From: Theobroma cacao
Taxonomy: Eukaryota; Streptophyta; Magnoliopsida; Malvales; Malvaceae
Reading direction: 5' to 3'
DNA length: 64,000 nt
Assembly: GCF_000208745.1 (NCBI RefSeq)
Contig: NC_030854.1
Span: forward strand, 1,085,539 to 1,149,538
Part shown: one piece after another, positions 13,136 to 24,436 of the stretch
How positions within the stretch are numbered: the stretch's first letter is position 1
How the letters are laid out: the number at the start of each line of letters is the position of its first letter
Program-made: the position numbers and the translations under genes
Notes under the pieces: model-generated
Told to the model about the DNA's origin: nothing
Database searches by the model: none
Seen by the model: the letters and a program-made list of their open reading frames with translations, nothing else

Positions 13136-14419
13136 TCATTTGTTTCCCTTCTTGGATTCACTGTATAGAACAACTCCAAAAACAGTTAGGGAGTAGCCCA
13201 GCATCCCAATTAAGGAAATAGGGTTCCTGAATATCAGAATAGAGACCACCACAGCAACAGCACCTTTTGCATTTCCCAGAACCTGGAATTAACATAATCA
13301 TTGAAAACTTACCCTGACATGCAAAAAGAAAGATGTTTTTTTTAAAGGAAATCTGATTCCATATCCCTAACTTATCTCAGAGAATACCTGGAGAGTCAAG
13401 GCACTCGTGTGTTTAGTGACCAAAAAGTTGGTCAAGTTCACAAGATATGCAAGAGAAGAGTTGAAAAACAGGTAGTAAACTATTTTGATATCTTTTCTGG
13501 CAAGAGCTACAGTTATGGCAACCACATTTCTCTCCATCAGCAAAGTGGCAGGAAGCAATATGGCAACTGCTATTGGTGCCATGTACATCAGCAAATTCAT
13601 TGAGTTGAGCTTTTCCCTGGAAAGAAGTTACGATCATTTAGGAAACATATTTCCATAATCCGTTGATTGCTTTAACTTCTGATGAAAAATTTTGCAATTG
13701 AATCAAGAGAAGAAAAGCTTACTCCTCTGATGACAGCAAAATAGCCTGAAGCACTGACTTCAACGCCCTTGCAGCGGTAGCTGAAACACACATTAGAAAT
13801 CCGAAAAGGTGGAAACTTGGTTCAGCCTGCAGCAGACAAACACATATACGTGAAAATGTATTGACAAATTATGATACATTCTCGAGTCGAACGGAAACCA
13901 ATATCAAAGAATTTAGTATCTTAAGCAAAGAAGTTCAACATATACTATAATAATGTAGTAAAACTAGGAAATTGTTACCCCACTAGCAATGATGACTCCT
14001 GCAACCACGGGGATCAGCGTCAGGTATGTAACCCAACGTTCCATCTTCTTGCTCATCACATATGCGAAAACTGCTGTAAAAAATGGGGTCGTGGCACCAA
14101 TGGCCTGGTTAAACGACACCGGAAGGTACCGTAACGAGACGTTTCCAAGAACCACGGAGAAGCAGAAAACCAAGCTCAACCCCGTGATCTTCAAAAACTG
14201 TTTCCTGGAACCAATGCTTTGCATGGGAACCACCTTGATCCATGCTATGGCTACGTAGCTTAGCAACGAGCAGGCAAGCATGTGGCACATGGTCAAGAAA
14301 ATTGGGTACTTGAAGCCGTAGTTGCTGAGCAAGTACTTGTTTAGAAGAAGAACGCCAATGTTTGAACTGTACCATGAGATCACGATCCAGACCGTGGTCC
14401 ATGGAATCACAGTCTTCAT
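13136..14419 (-). CDS. sugar-phosphate/phosphate translocator-like protein (TPT/NST family)
   Basis: Multi-pass transporter of the plant triose-phosphate translocator/nucleotide-sugar transporter family, of the At3g11320/At5g05820 type; the substrate cannot be told from sequence. Exons are 14419-13979, 13826-13723, 13616-13388 and 13282-13136 (441+104+229+147 nt), giving 306 residues, the normal length. Diagnostic stretches are [20 protein letters not shown], the [18 protein letters not shown] segment and [20 protein letters not shown]. The C-terminus is lysine-rich (SESKKGNK), as in family members proposed to reside in the Golgi or other endomembranes. About ten hydrophobic segments are evident. 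There is no plastid transit peptide, which separates it from true chloroplast TPTs. Confidence 0.92.
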
Positions 14420-14959
14420 AGCTAATGGCTTCGAGGGTTTTTCTTCTTTTCCTTTCTTTTGAGGATTGGAATGCTAGTGCGGCCCGAGCTCTAGAGCCAG
14501 AAGAAGAGGAGACGTAGCGGTATGAAATGAAGAAGAGCGCCAGGATTAGGAGACATGACACTTACATGGATATTACTACAGGGTATTTTTCGTGGGACCT
14601 ACTCTCATGTCGGGTACAGAGGACCTACATCAGCTAATTTAATGGTTATCAAATGTTTGATTTCGGGGTTGCTGTCTAGTGATTATTGTAAAGCTGAATT
14701 CTGCTTCTTCAGCTATTGTAAACGTGATACATTTTCTGATCATGTACATGTCAAAGTTTTTCGGGTATTTTTCAATTTTGAAAACTGTCATGTTGGTAGT
14801 ATTGATATAGTAGCACCAATTCCACGCCCACCCTGCAAGGGTTTCAACTTTCAAGGCAAATAAAAGCTGACATTTCCTCCTACTTCTGGTCTTACAGCTA
14901 CCCTTCTATCCTATGATACCGACTTCGAGTATTTTGTTCAAATTTCCGAATTAACAGCC

Positions 14960-15032
14960 GCCCGTCTAGCTCAGTCGGTAGAGCGCAAGGCTCTTAACCT
15001 TGTGGTCGTGGGTTCGAGCCCCACGGTGGGCG
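14960..15032 (+). tRNA. tRNA-Lys (anticodon CTT)
   Basis: This 73-nt segment folds as a cloverleaf. The acceptor stem GCCCGTC (14960-14966) pairs with GGTGGGC (15025-15031) including two G-U pairs, followed by discriminator G. The D-arm has TAGCTCAGTCGGTAGAGC, the anticodon loop is CTCTTAA with anticodon CTT, and the T-arm has GGTTCGAGCCC. These also serve as the internal A and B boxes for RNA polymerase III. There is no intron and no encoded CCA, as expected for a nuclear plant tRNA gene. Confidence 0.97.
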
Positions 15033-15040
15033 TCATCATC

Positions 15041-15046
15041 TTTTTT
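15041..15046 (+). terminator. RNA polymerase III T-run terminator
   Basis: A run of six T begins 9 bp after the tRNA-Lys gene, the expected position and form of a polymerase III termination signal. Confidence 0.7.
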
Positions 15047-15314
15047 GCCAAGCAAATACCATATTCACAACCATGATAAAACTGCATTACTGGGAATCTA
15101 GTAACAGCAAAGAAATACCTGGAATGATGCATATTCCCAAGAATTGGTGTGTTACATTTCTGGCTGTGTGATATAAATATAACTGAACAGTTCTTTCATT
15201 TCCATCTCTGACAGTGTGATGCAAAGCTGTAGTCTATGTGACAGTGTACTTGTTCAGGAGAAATAACTAATTTATGTATTCTTATAATAATTGAATCACT
15301 TATATTCATGAACT

Positions 15315-18300
15315 TTACGATATTTCTGCTGGCTTTTCCACTACGAAGGCACTTGAAGAACCTGCAAAATGGCGAACTGAGCCAAGGAGTGATTTCGAAG
15401 CACCAAAATGTCTTATCCTGTAAACACCTGAGACAACTGATTCTGGGATCCACCATTCTATGGTTGCATAACTCTGAGGACTTAGTTTTGCAGGCCTGGA
15501 CCACTTGAACCGCAAGCAAAAATCATCATCGTCATATGCTGGGATCCACGTCTTGTGATCTTGAAGGTATTGAACCAATGCAAATGTGCCCTCAGTCATG
15601 AGGTCATTCCTAGGGCAAGCAGACCAGAAGGTGACTGAGACAATATCACCCTGCTTGAAGGTGGTATTAAAAGGGACATCATCCTTAACATCCCCGAAAT
15701 TCACAAGAGGAGGGGTTGCATCCAGGACAACCGGTGGTAGTAAGCTAATCTGCTTGTCAAGAAGATCTGGTGGCTGTGGACCTGGTTCAACAGATGCACC
15801 ACTGATAAGAGCTGTTGCTAGTTTCTTGAACTCCTGTATATAGGCATTAAGCGTGTGTGGACCGTACAAAGTGGAGGCTCCCTGACAGAAAAAAAAAAAA
15901 AAAAGAGGAAAAAAACTCAAATAAGAATCTGTAACAAAGATGCACCATCAACAAGAAGATCTACAAAGGACTGCCATCAAAATAATAGAAAATGAGAAAT
16001 GGCATAATACTAACCTCATATCTCTGCACCTCATACTCCTCAAAGGTGGTAACATATTGGGAATAAGTATTTGTCAGCCCTGCAATGACAATATGGACAT
16101 TGCTGTCAAATTGTCTATTGCTTCCGGAAGTAAGCACTGTCTTAACAGCATCTCGAAGGCGCCTGCCAGCCATGGTTGTGAATTCTGCAAGAAACGCTAA
16201 CATTAGAAAAATAGTACAACATGCAGCAGGAAACAGCCCATTATTTAAGATAATTACATGTAATTTGACAGGTATATCATAGTTATGAACTAATTAAAAA
16301 CACGAGGAAGGTAAAATTCTCTCTTTAAAGTACAAAACACCATTTAAACTTGGATGGTAAGAACAGCAGAAACCTTTAAAAGGAAAAAAAATACCAGAAA
16401 AATAAAAAAAGATTGCTTCTACCTGCAGGTACACTGAGAATGACAAGTTGGCCTATCCGCAAAATTTGAACTGGAAGTATTGAGGGCTGCATGAGTTTTT
16501 TTTATAAGAGGACAAACATTAATTCATATCTGTGGAAATGCTCTGCTGGTTAAAGATTTGCAAATTCTTGTCCCTAGGATTTAACCAAAAATACTTTTAT
16601 CATTCATCTAAATACACTCATTTATCTTCATGAACAGCTTTGAAATCAAGGTTTCATGAAAATCAACCACCTTATGTAATAGGCAGAAACATTTCGTTAC
16701 ATGAGCAGATGTGCCAGATTAGTACCAAATGCCTCATAAATATGATACAGAGCACTTTGTTTATCATTTTCCAGACCGCAGATTGAGGCTCCACATGCTA
16801 TACATAGTGGAGAATTCAGGCATGAAAACAGAGTACAAATTCATTCAATGGTCCAAAGCTTTTTCACCACATACATTAAGTCCTTAACTGAAGTAATATT
16901 AACACTTACTGCCCAGTCATATGGTTGCTTCATTTCACCAGTATCAAGCAAAATAGGCTTAGGTTTCTGACAATTGATCTGTTCTTGATTTGGTGTTTTC
17001 AGCAAGTTCCTCACCAATCTCCAAAAGGCATTCCCCTGAAAGGAAACACAATAATAAGATCATTGCAAAAATTTAGCTATTCATCCTTCAAGAGCATTAT
17101 GAAAAAATGGGTTAAGTCAGCTGCAGAGCTCCCTTACTTTATCATCTCCTTGTGTGAAATCAAAAGCTCCAGGCCCATCAGTTGTTCCTGCAGCAAAAGC
17201 AAATCCCAAAGCAGCAGGACATGTTTTCACCACCGCACTCCCTCCTCCCATTTTAGGAACTGAGACCTCAAGGTTAGAGAAATCCAGATAGGCATGTTGA
17301 TACCCAACCTTTCCTTTCAACTTTTCAGTCGCTTTATTAAAAAGTTCCACGGCTTTTCTGAATTGCCTTTTCCCAATAATCTCAGTACTCTTAAATTCAT
17401 CAGGGTAGCTGCCAGTAAACGTTAAAGTGGTTCCATAAGTATCCAACCTTTGAATAAACTAAAAGTACAAAGAAAAAAATGATAAATGGGGTAAAAGTGA
17501 ATATGTAACAAGTGTATAGTGTACCCTGGGCCCCGGCCATAGCACTGTTCATTCTTCCCATTGCAGGTGCTGTGATTGAAATCACAAGGCAGTCCAGTGT
17601 CTCTGCAAAATGCACTGAGAGTGTTTGGACTGACATCACCACAATTTGATTGACAGAATGCAGATACAAACTGGGGTCTATCTGCCCGCCTTAAGGCATT
17701 CCTGACCCGTCTTGCAACACTCAGAAATCTTGTAGCAGACTGTCCTTGAGAAGATTTGAATGAAGCAGCAAGTTCTATCAGCTCATTACCTGTTTGGAAT
17801 CGAGTCCAGGTCCTACATGTTAGCAACAACAGTTTATATGCACCGTTGTACTTGGCCCAGAACATTGAGCATGCAGAATTGCTATCCCTACTGCTGGTGG
17901 TTCTCAAACAATTTACCTGGTTCTGGATGGAAGTTAGGTAGACACATATATCAGGCCAACCAACGTAAAACGTGGCACCTATGTTTCAAAAGAAGAAACT
18001 AACTCTGAACTTGCACATGGAATTTGGTCTTATTATGAAAATTTGTTAGAAGTTCAATCCAGAAAACTATTTTCCATTATCATGTTCTCATTGCAAATTT
18101 GACTTAATGCCTGTTGCCTTCCTCGTAAGCATAATGACACATTATAGAAGATGGATAATTGCTAACTTGAACCAGCTTCCTACATTTAATATGTACAATA
18201 ATTCTTTGAAAAACTGAAAAGCAGGGATTCACTTACGTTTATCATGAAGGTTAGGGACAAGGCTTGAAACTCTACGAGGGATTCCATCAGTTGCAGAGTT

Positions 18301-19597
18301 ATTGAAAGGCCAGCTACGAAAATCTGTCATAAAACCAGTCTGTTCAAACCAGTCTTCCATAAACCGTGCTGCAGCACCTTTGTTGTCACCACTGATCAAT
18401 GAGTTTGTACGACTCATAGACGTTCCATGGGTTGCAAACCAGTTAAAGCTCCCTATGGGACCCCACTCTTCATCAACAAACTTTATCAGTGTCATTTCTT
18501 TATCAACATTATACTTATATTTACTCCGTTCATCTGCTGGATTATTCAGATAAGCGCTTGGACTACGATTTATACCAGCATCCAAGAGTTCCCCTGTATC
18601 ACCATGATTAAATGTCAATATATGCAACTTTTAAATGGGAATAACATATTGCATGCTGTTTGAACATAAATAGCACAGCAGAATACCCCTTGAATGAAAA
18701 TTAGATCACAATCTGTTCAGTTTTCAGCTGTTAGGTTTAGACTTTTAGCCCCAAAATCTTACTTTTTCAAGAAAACTCATTAAGCCATAGGAACAAGCCA
18801 AGTGCATCGACAAATACAAAAATATGCAATACGCTGCCACCGAACAGATATTGTGAGCCTAAACATTTATATCAGCATAAAAGAAAGTAAATATGCAATG
18901 ATTATGAGCAAACTTTCTCACCTTTATTTATCAAAATAGAACTCGGACGGAGATTTTCATGAGCTTGTATAATGCTTTTCTCAATCCCATCAACAATGAC
19001 ATCAAAGGACTGTCTTACAAATCCAAGAGAAGTTACAATATACACAACATATTGGAGATAGCCCCCAGGGCCAGCATGCGTATGAATGCCACTAAAGGCA
19101 ACATTCTTCTCTGTGTAAAGCTCACCATACCTGAAACAAGGAAAGTACTATCATAGCAAAATATGCAAACATCCTGCAAAATCCTAAAAGATACTTGCAT
19201 AATTTGTTCAAATTTCTACAAAAAAAATTCATGAACAGCACCAAAATTGGCTGTACCTTGCTTTTAATCTCTCAAGTACTTTAATTGTAACAATTTGCGA
19301 GGCCATACAGGCATCAAGATTCACAAATACTACACGGTTCCCATGAGGTTCAGCCACGATAAAGGCCCGAGCACGTAATCTAAAATGAATTCCTGATGCA
19401 ATTTGTTCTATATTTGCATATCCCATCATATTAACATCAGCAGCAGGCCCCGTTATGTCATAGCTTCCAAGGCCAACCAAACAGTTGGAAGCTGATAAAG
19501 ATCCTCCGATTTGCAGTAATAGAAACAACAAGAAAGAGAACCAAATAACCATAGATGGCCTCTCCATGCAGCAACAATCTTTAGAAACCATCTTCAT
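15315..19597 (-). CDS. NCER: neutral ceramidase (alkaline/neutral non-lysosomal ceramidase)
   Basis: Hydrolyses ceramide to sphingoid base and fatty acid. There are nine coding exons: 19597-19257, 19130-18922, 18593-18237, 17789-17525, 17408-17138, 17035-16910, 16486-16423, 16184-16015 and 15881-15315. They total 2370 nt and 789 residues. The N-terminus has a strongly hydrophobic signal/anchor segment (about residues 17-35). The catalytic block NCGDVSPNT contains the nucleophilic serine of the family, preceded by FVSAFCQS. Conserved GIHTHAGPGGYLQY and NWFATHGTSM histidine motifs, expected to bind zinc, lie upstream. The C-terminal exon encodes the Ig-like domain. Two in-frame ATGs (19597, 19591) are equally possible. 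The likely Arabidopsis counterpart is At2g38010. Confidence 0.95.
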
Positions 19598-19616
19598 AGC
19601 TTTATTTCATTCTTCA

Positions 19617-19779
19617 CTGAAGGAAAAGTAAAAACAATGTAAGCTGTATATTTCAACCTCATTCAATTAAGGGTCCCAATTAGACCTTAACTCAGTTGAA
19701 AATAATCAAAATTTTCTCTCCAAAATATGAAATCTGGCAAAGATAAAAAAAGAAACAGGAACAAAAGGGAAGTGGGTAC
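19617..19779 (-). other. probable 5'UTR intron of the ceramidase gene
   Basis: On the minus strand a good donor (CTGCAG|GTACCC, intron starting 19779) and acceptor (TTCCTTCAG|TGAAG, ending 19617) flank 163 bp of T-rich sequence just upstream of the ATG. This is inferred from splice consensus only. Confidence 0.4.
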
Positions 19780-19780
19780 C

Positions 19781-20954
19781 TGCAGGCGGCAGCGGTGTTT
19801 GAGCTACAACAGAAGAAATGAACAGGGAATGAAAAACAAGTTGAAAGTGAAGTTGCTACGTGGAAATAAGTTTTAGCTGATATATATGTAGTGAAGTAGA
19901 AGAAGAGTGATGATGAAAAAAGCACTTAAATCTTCTTTGGTGTGGGGTCAAGCTGAAAAGACAGCAGCAGGATAATTGGAACATTTGCAAAAGATTTGAA
20001 CATTGTGCATTATCGTGTTGGCAAAGCAAAAAAAAAAACACAAACTAAGCACCTTGTTCGAGCGAGACTTCGTTCAGGCCAGCAATTCAGAACGGTTAAT
20101 TCCTGAAAGGTACCGTTTTAAAAGGGCGCGCAACTTACCTGTCCGGACCTTAAATCGCGTCGTCTCTGCTGTAAAACGGCAGTACTTTTTGGTGTCATGA
20201 ATTAACAAATCAAAGAATTCTACAATGCCCTTCTGAAATGATCAAACTACAGGATTCCATCTCAAAACTGATGTTCAATCACATATGATTACTTTTTTAT
20301 TGCTCCAACAAATAAAACGGATATTGGTTTTAATTGCGTTGATGGGCATGCTCCCATGGTTAACCTTATGATTGTTAAGAAAGGGTTCTGCGGCCTCCAC
20401 GACCAAAGAGATGAAAGAATTCTTGCTTTGGTGAAAGTGTGAAAACATGGAAGTGCGTCTGATAATTGGCTTAGGTTTGGTTGATAGAGATCGTGAAGTG
20501 GTCTGCCCCAACACTAAATGCAGCAATAGGCCCTTCCCAACCACCTTAGCCGCCAACTTTCACTCTGCATTGGTCATATAACAGATATAAGAAGTAAAAC
20601 CACTACTCCCCATCACTCCCACACTGTCATCATTCCTCGTGTTAAAACAAACTTTCCCATTTAAATCGTGGCAAACTTGAAGGGTCACTGAAGGAAAAAC
20701 CTTTTTTCCTTTTCAGGATGATATCAAAACCTCTAATAGGACAAATATTGATCATAATTTGTGGTTATGGATTGAAACTAGGATCACATGATCTTACCTA
20801 AATTAGTGCCTTCCAATTCAGTTAATATCTGCTACCTGCTAGTATCATTTTGCTGGTATTCCAATTCTTATCAAGGTGAAGAATGAACCCAATTTAGCAG
20901 CATGAAGTCTTTTTGTTCAAAGCAAGAGATCATAGACCTTGATGCTTAACCTAT
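19781..20954. other. intergenic, promoter side of ceramidase
   Basis: Contains the ceramidase 5' flank (to about 20,250) and unique moderate-AT sequence. A stop-free minus frame at 20,275-20,556 has no 5' ATG, and I do not count it as a gene. Confidence 0.45.
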
Positions 20955-21258
20955 TCAACAGCATCTGCATATGATATACTTAGAAGGCTCTTTTATGGTC
21001 CCTATCATACGCTTACATGCAGCAGTCTGAAAGCTAAGATTTTCCACGCTGTTGTACATGTTATTCAAGCAACCAATGACTGCGGGCTGCAAGCTTTGCT
21101 GTTTGCCAACAGGTCGTGCAATGGTTCCTAGAGGAAAGGTGAGGGAACGAAAGAGAGCATCAACAAAATCACAACCAGCTTCTGCTAGAGTTACATTGTT
21201 CCTTTCCTGGTCTATCAAAAAGTTTGATAGAAATCGCGGGTTTTGCTTTAGAAGCCAT
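20955..21258 (-). pseudogene. DUF674-family relic (frameshifted, truncated)
   Basis: On the minus strand an ATG at 21258 opens MASKAKPAISIKLF, then the frame must shift by one base at a run of five T (about 21,223) to continue as LIDQERNNVTLAEAGCDFVD and LPLGT-like TFPLGTIARPVGKQQ, GCLNNMYNSVENL and ACKRM. This is the ordered N-terminal signature of plant DUF674 proteins. After ACKRM the sequence jumps to KEPSKYIICRCC and a stop, much shorter than the usual several hundred residues, so sequence was lost downstream. Function of the family is poorly known. I read this as a dead copy; a spliced expressed form is not excluded but no exon continuing it is visible. Confidence 0.7.
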
Positions 21259-21259
21259 A

Positions 21260-22677
21260 GTTATAGAATGGAGAAGAATGCAAGAATTGCTACTATATAT
21301 TGTGCCTCCCTATCAGGGCCATTACTGCTACAAGAATTAAACCTTCGATATATTTATGCATGGTCAACAAGTCCAAGACAAATTAAAAGGTTACGAAGTT
21401 TGTGCAAGATTATGGGCTAAAATCGAGATAATGACTTGGGGTAGGTAACCTACTTGAGAAATGTAAATAAGAACCTGGAGAACATTAAAGACCCTTTGCA
21501 TCCTCGTTCCTGATACAAGTTGGGCTGGTATCAGCCTTAAAACCAGTGCCGCTACTCACTGCAATTGTGCTCTTAAGCACTATAGTCTTGAGGCTTTTCA
21601 GGGCAACTATGGCTACAGACTACGTATGGATTCATGCGTATCCAATAGCGAATGATATTTAAGGCCCATGGCCCGAAAGTGCAATAGAATTCATGCGTTA
21701 GAAGAAATATCAATCTTTCTTTTAATGATTCTATAGCATTAGCAGTCTCGAAGCACAAATTTTGCACGTAATAGAATTCCCCTCACGGCTTAACAAACAT
21801 CAAAATTGCTACAGCTGCAACCATTCATTAGGTTTTTTGTCGATTTTCTTCCCTTATGCTTGAACTTTTGGTTAAGGGCTCGAACTCTCCTTGACAACAG
21901 AAATAATACACTCAAAGCACTCTCTCCAGATCAAAGTTACGACATTCATTTAATTGAATAGCTATAATAACAAGAAACTAATACCAAGAGCTCTGAAGCA
22001 ACATATTAATGTTTCAAAAAATGGATTGTCATTCAAGAACCAGATACTGATAATCGTACCAATAACAAAGATTCCAATATAAGAACTAATGATGATTCAT
22101 TATCGTAAGGAATAAGGAAAGTTTCAAAAAAACACCATAGAAATAAAAGCAAGCTAGGTAATATAGCTCTCAAATACAAAGCAGCAAAATTTAACTCTAA
22201 AATGAGATTCATTCCCGACTCCGCCTATCCGCATGCAAAGCCTATCTAGCATCTACACCATCTCACTGCAAGGCAAAACAAATAAATAAAATGAATGGGA
22301 ACAAAACATGAATTTTAATAGGAAAATGCACACCAAAAAAAGGAAAAATAAGCCAAACTCAAACTAAATGATTTTCATCCTAAAAATCCATCAAAGCAAA
22401 AGATATTGAGCTAATCAGATGCGAAGATCAAGCAGAAGTACAAGTTTTAACTTTAATTTTGCACAATTTTCCCATAACCAAACTACTTTAGTCATGGGAA
22501 ATCCAGGAAATCATCGTCTACAGACAGGAAGCTATCCAAAACAGTTTAAAAATCCGGAAATGGGCATCACTTGACTGCAATGCTTACATGGTAGAATGAT
22601 TTCTCGACTACACATAAAATGGTATAAACTGTTAAATCTTATAATACTTAGGAAGTAAAAGAAACATTTAAATTACC
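21260..22677. other. intergenic region, 3' flank of eL33
   Basis: Moderately AT-rich unique sequence. The right-hand 500 bp are probably 3' untranslated sequence of the eL33 gene. No gene seen. Confidence 0.45.
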
Positions 22678-23294
22678 TTAAATGTTGCTGGGATACATGA
22701 AAACTCTCACTTTATCACCCTATTCAACGAACAAAAGAAACCCCAATCAGCAAGACCAAAACCAAACAAAACTAGTAAAAAAAAGCTGATAAGTACTTAG
22801 CTGATTACAATTGCTTACTTACCATGGATTTGGGAGGGAGGTTAGACTTGAACTTGGCGCGAACAATGCCACTGTTACCATGAGCCCTTGTTACTTTACC
22901 CCAAATGCAACGATAATGAGACCCATTCTTCTTCACTTTCGCCTTGTAAATGTACGCCATTCGCTTCCCGCAGTACCATCCTACTTCCTCTTTCGAGTTC
23001 ACTCCTTCGATCTGAATCAGTGACGTGTTCGGATACTGGTTCGACTTCGACCTTCAACAAAACCACACCCAAAACCCCATTTTTAAACACCAATCCAAAC
23101 ACACCCTTACCAGCTCAAACATCAAAAAAAAAAAAACTACCTCTTGTAGCCCAGAATGGTTCCACGAACATAGAGCCTATTAAACAGAAAGATACAAGAT
23201 GAAATGAGAAGAAGTTCGGCGAAATTGATGCAAAATAGATTTGAGGTTTCAGAGAGTAAGACCTGACGCGCTCTCCTTGGCGACCTTTCACCAT
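22678..23294 (-). CDS. RPL35A: 60S ribosomal protein L35a (eL33)
   Basis: Cytosolic large-subunit ribosomal protein. There are four exons, 23294-23263, 23176-23141, 23051-22823 and 22719-22678 (32+36+229+42 nt), giving 112 residues, exactly the plant family length. The product begins [20 protein letters not shown], contains [20 protein letters not shown] and [15 protein letters not shown], and ends [13 protein letters not shown]. The first two exons are tiny, so no single long frame shows the N-terminus. The ATG at 23294 is preferred over an upstream in-frame ATG at 23345 because eL33 begins MVKGRQG. A TATA motif lies about 93 bp upstream. Confidence 0.96.
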
Positions 23295-23386
23295 TTTCGA
23301 TTCTACGAGGAGGCCTTCGCTGCCGCTTTGTCTGCGAAAGAACAAGAACCCTAGCGAAAGACTTTCGGAAGAGCGAAAAAGAGGAA

Positions 23387-23394
23387 TTTATATA
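23387..23394 (-). promoter_or_regulatory. TATA box of the eL33 gene
   Basis: TATATAAA on the minus strand, 93 bp upstream of the start codon, followed downstream by a near-consensus telo-box (AACCCTAG at 23347-23354, plus-strand reading). Confidence 0.5.
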
Positions 23395-24436
23395 GGATAG
23401 GGATATGTTACGGTGTGAGTGGGCGTATAATTTTGTTTGGTGGTCATGCGATCAATGGACGTGGATGTTCTTGTGGGCGTTTGGGCTAACCAGTGGGTCT
23501 TGGAGAGTCCATTTTATTGGGCCATTTGACCCAAATATTCACCCTGTTGGACCCGAAAAGCGAAGAATATGTTGGAATAGGGATATCAAGGTGGGAATTC
23601 GTTATATTTTAAATTATCTTGTTATTTTATTTCGAATTTTATTAATTTAAAAATATTCGAATCTTATAAATAACTAATTAAAATTTAAGAATATTATTCG
23701 AATTTGTATTTTAATACTCTAAATACTACTCATTAAATGTTTGAACTCATTAACTACTCGATTTCAAAAGACTCATAAAAAATTAAATTATATATATTAT
23801 AAATTAAAAAATATATATTCCCAACCTTTGAATTTACTTTTAAGTAAAAACACTTAAGTAAAACCTAAGCTAAGTAATAAAAGCACAACAAAGACACTTA
23901 GTTTAAAAAATCAATTAAAATAAAGTTTAATATATTAAATGAAAATTTAATTTATAATGTAAAATTAAATTATAAATGAATAAATTAAAGTTTTAAATAT
24001 TATATTAATTATAAATAATTTAAAATTTAAATTTGTTATTTATAATCAAATTCAAGTGATAAATATTTTATGGGTACTAACTTAATCATACCCAAATCCA
24101 TGACAAATAAAAATTTTAAAATTTAAATTTGATTTAAAAAATCATAATTTTATTTAATTATATCAAATAATGTAAGATATTCTATTACGACAGATCCTAT
24201 TGTTGGAAACTTGGACGTCCTAAAACGGAACTCCGAATAGAGCGCGTGGACCCGACCCATTTAATGGATTTATCTGACGAACTCATCATTTGATTACTAC
24301 TACGACAAATTTTGACCTTTTTTCCTTGATTTGATGCTCTTCGGCTTCCTTCCTTGCTAAGGAAATTGTCCCCATTAATCTTCACTTCTTCGCGTATCCA
24401 CACCATTCTAGCACTGAAGTTTGCCAACCGAAAGCC
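23395..24436. other. intergenic between the divergent eL33 and SSUH2-like genes
   Basis: The flanks are promoter sequence of the two divergent genes. The centre (23,620-24,180) is very AT-rich with short A/T repeats and no coding signal. Confidence 0.5.

Noticed and set aside
20275..20556. 93-codon minus-strand frame with a targeting-peptide-like start
   Set aside because: The frame begins at TTG just after an in-frame TGA, with no ATG until residue 37; no homology recognised.
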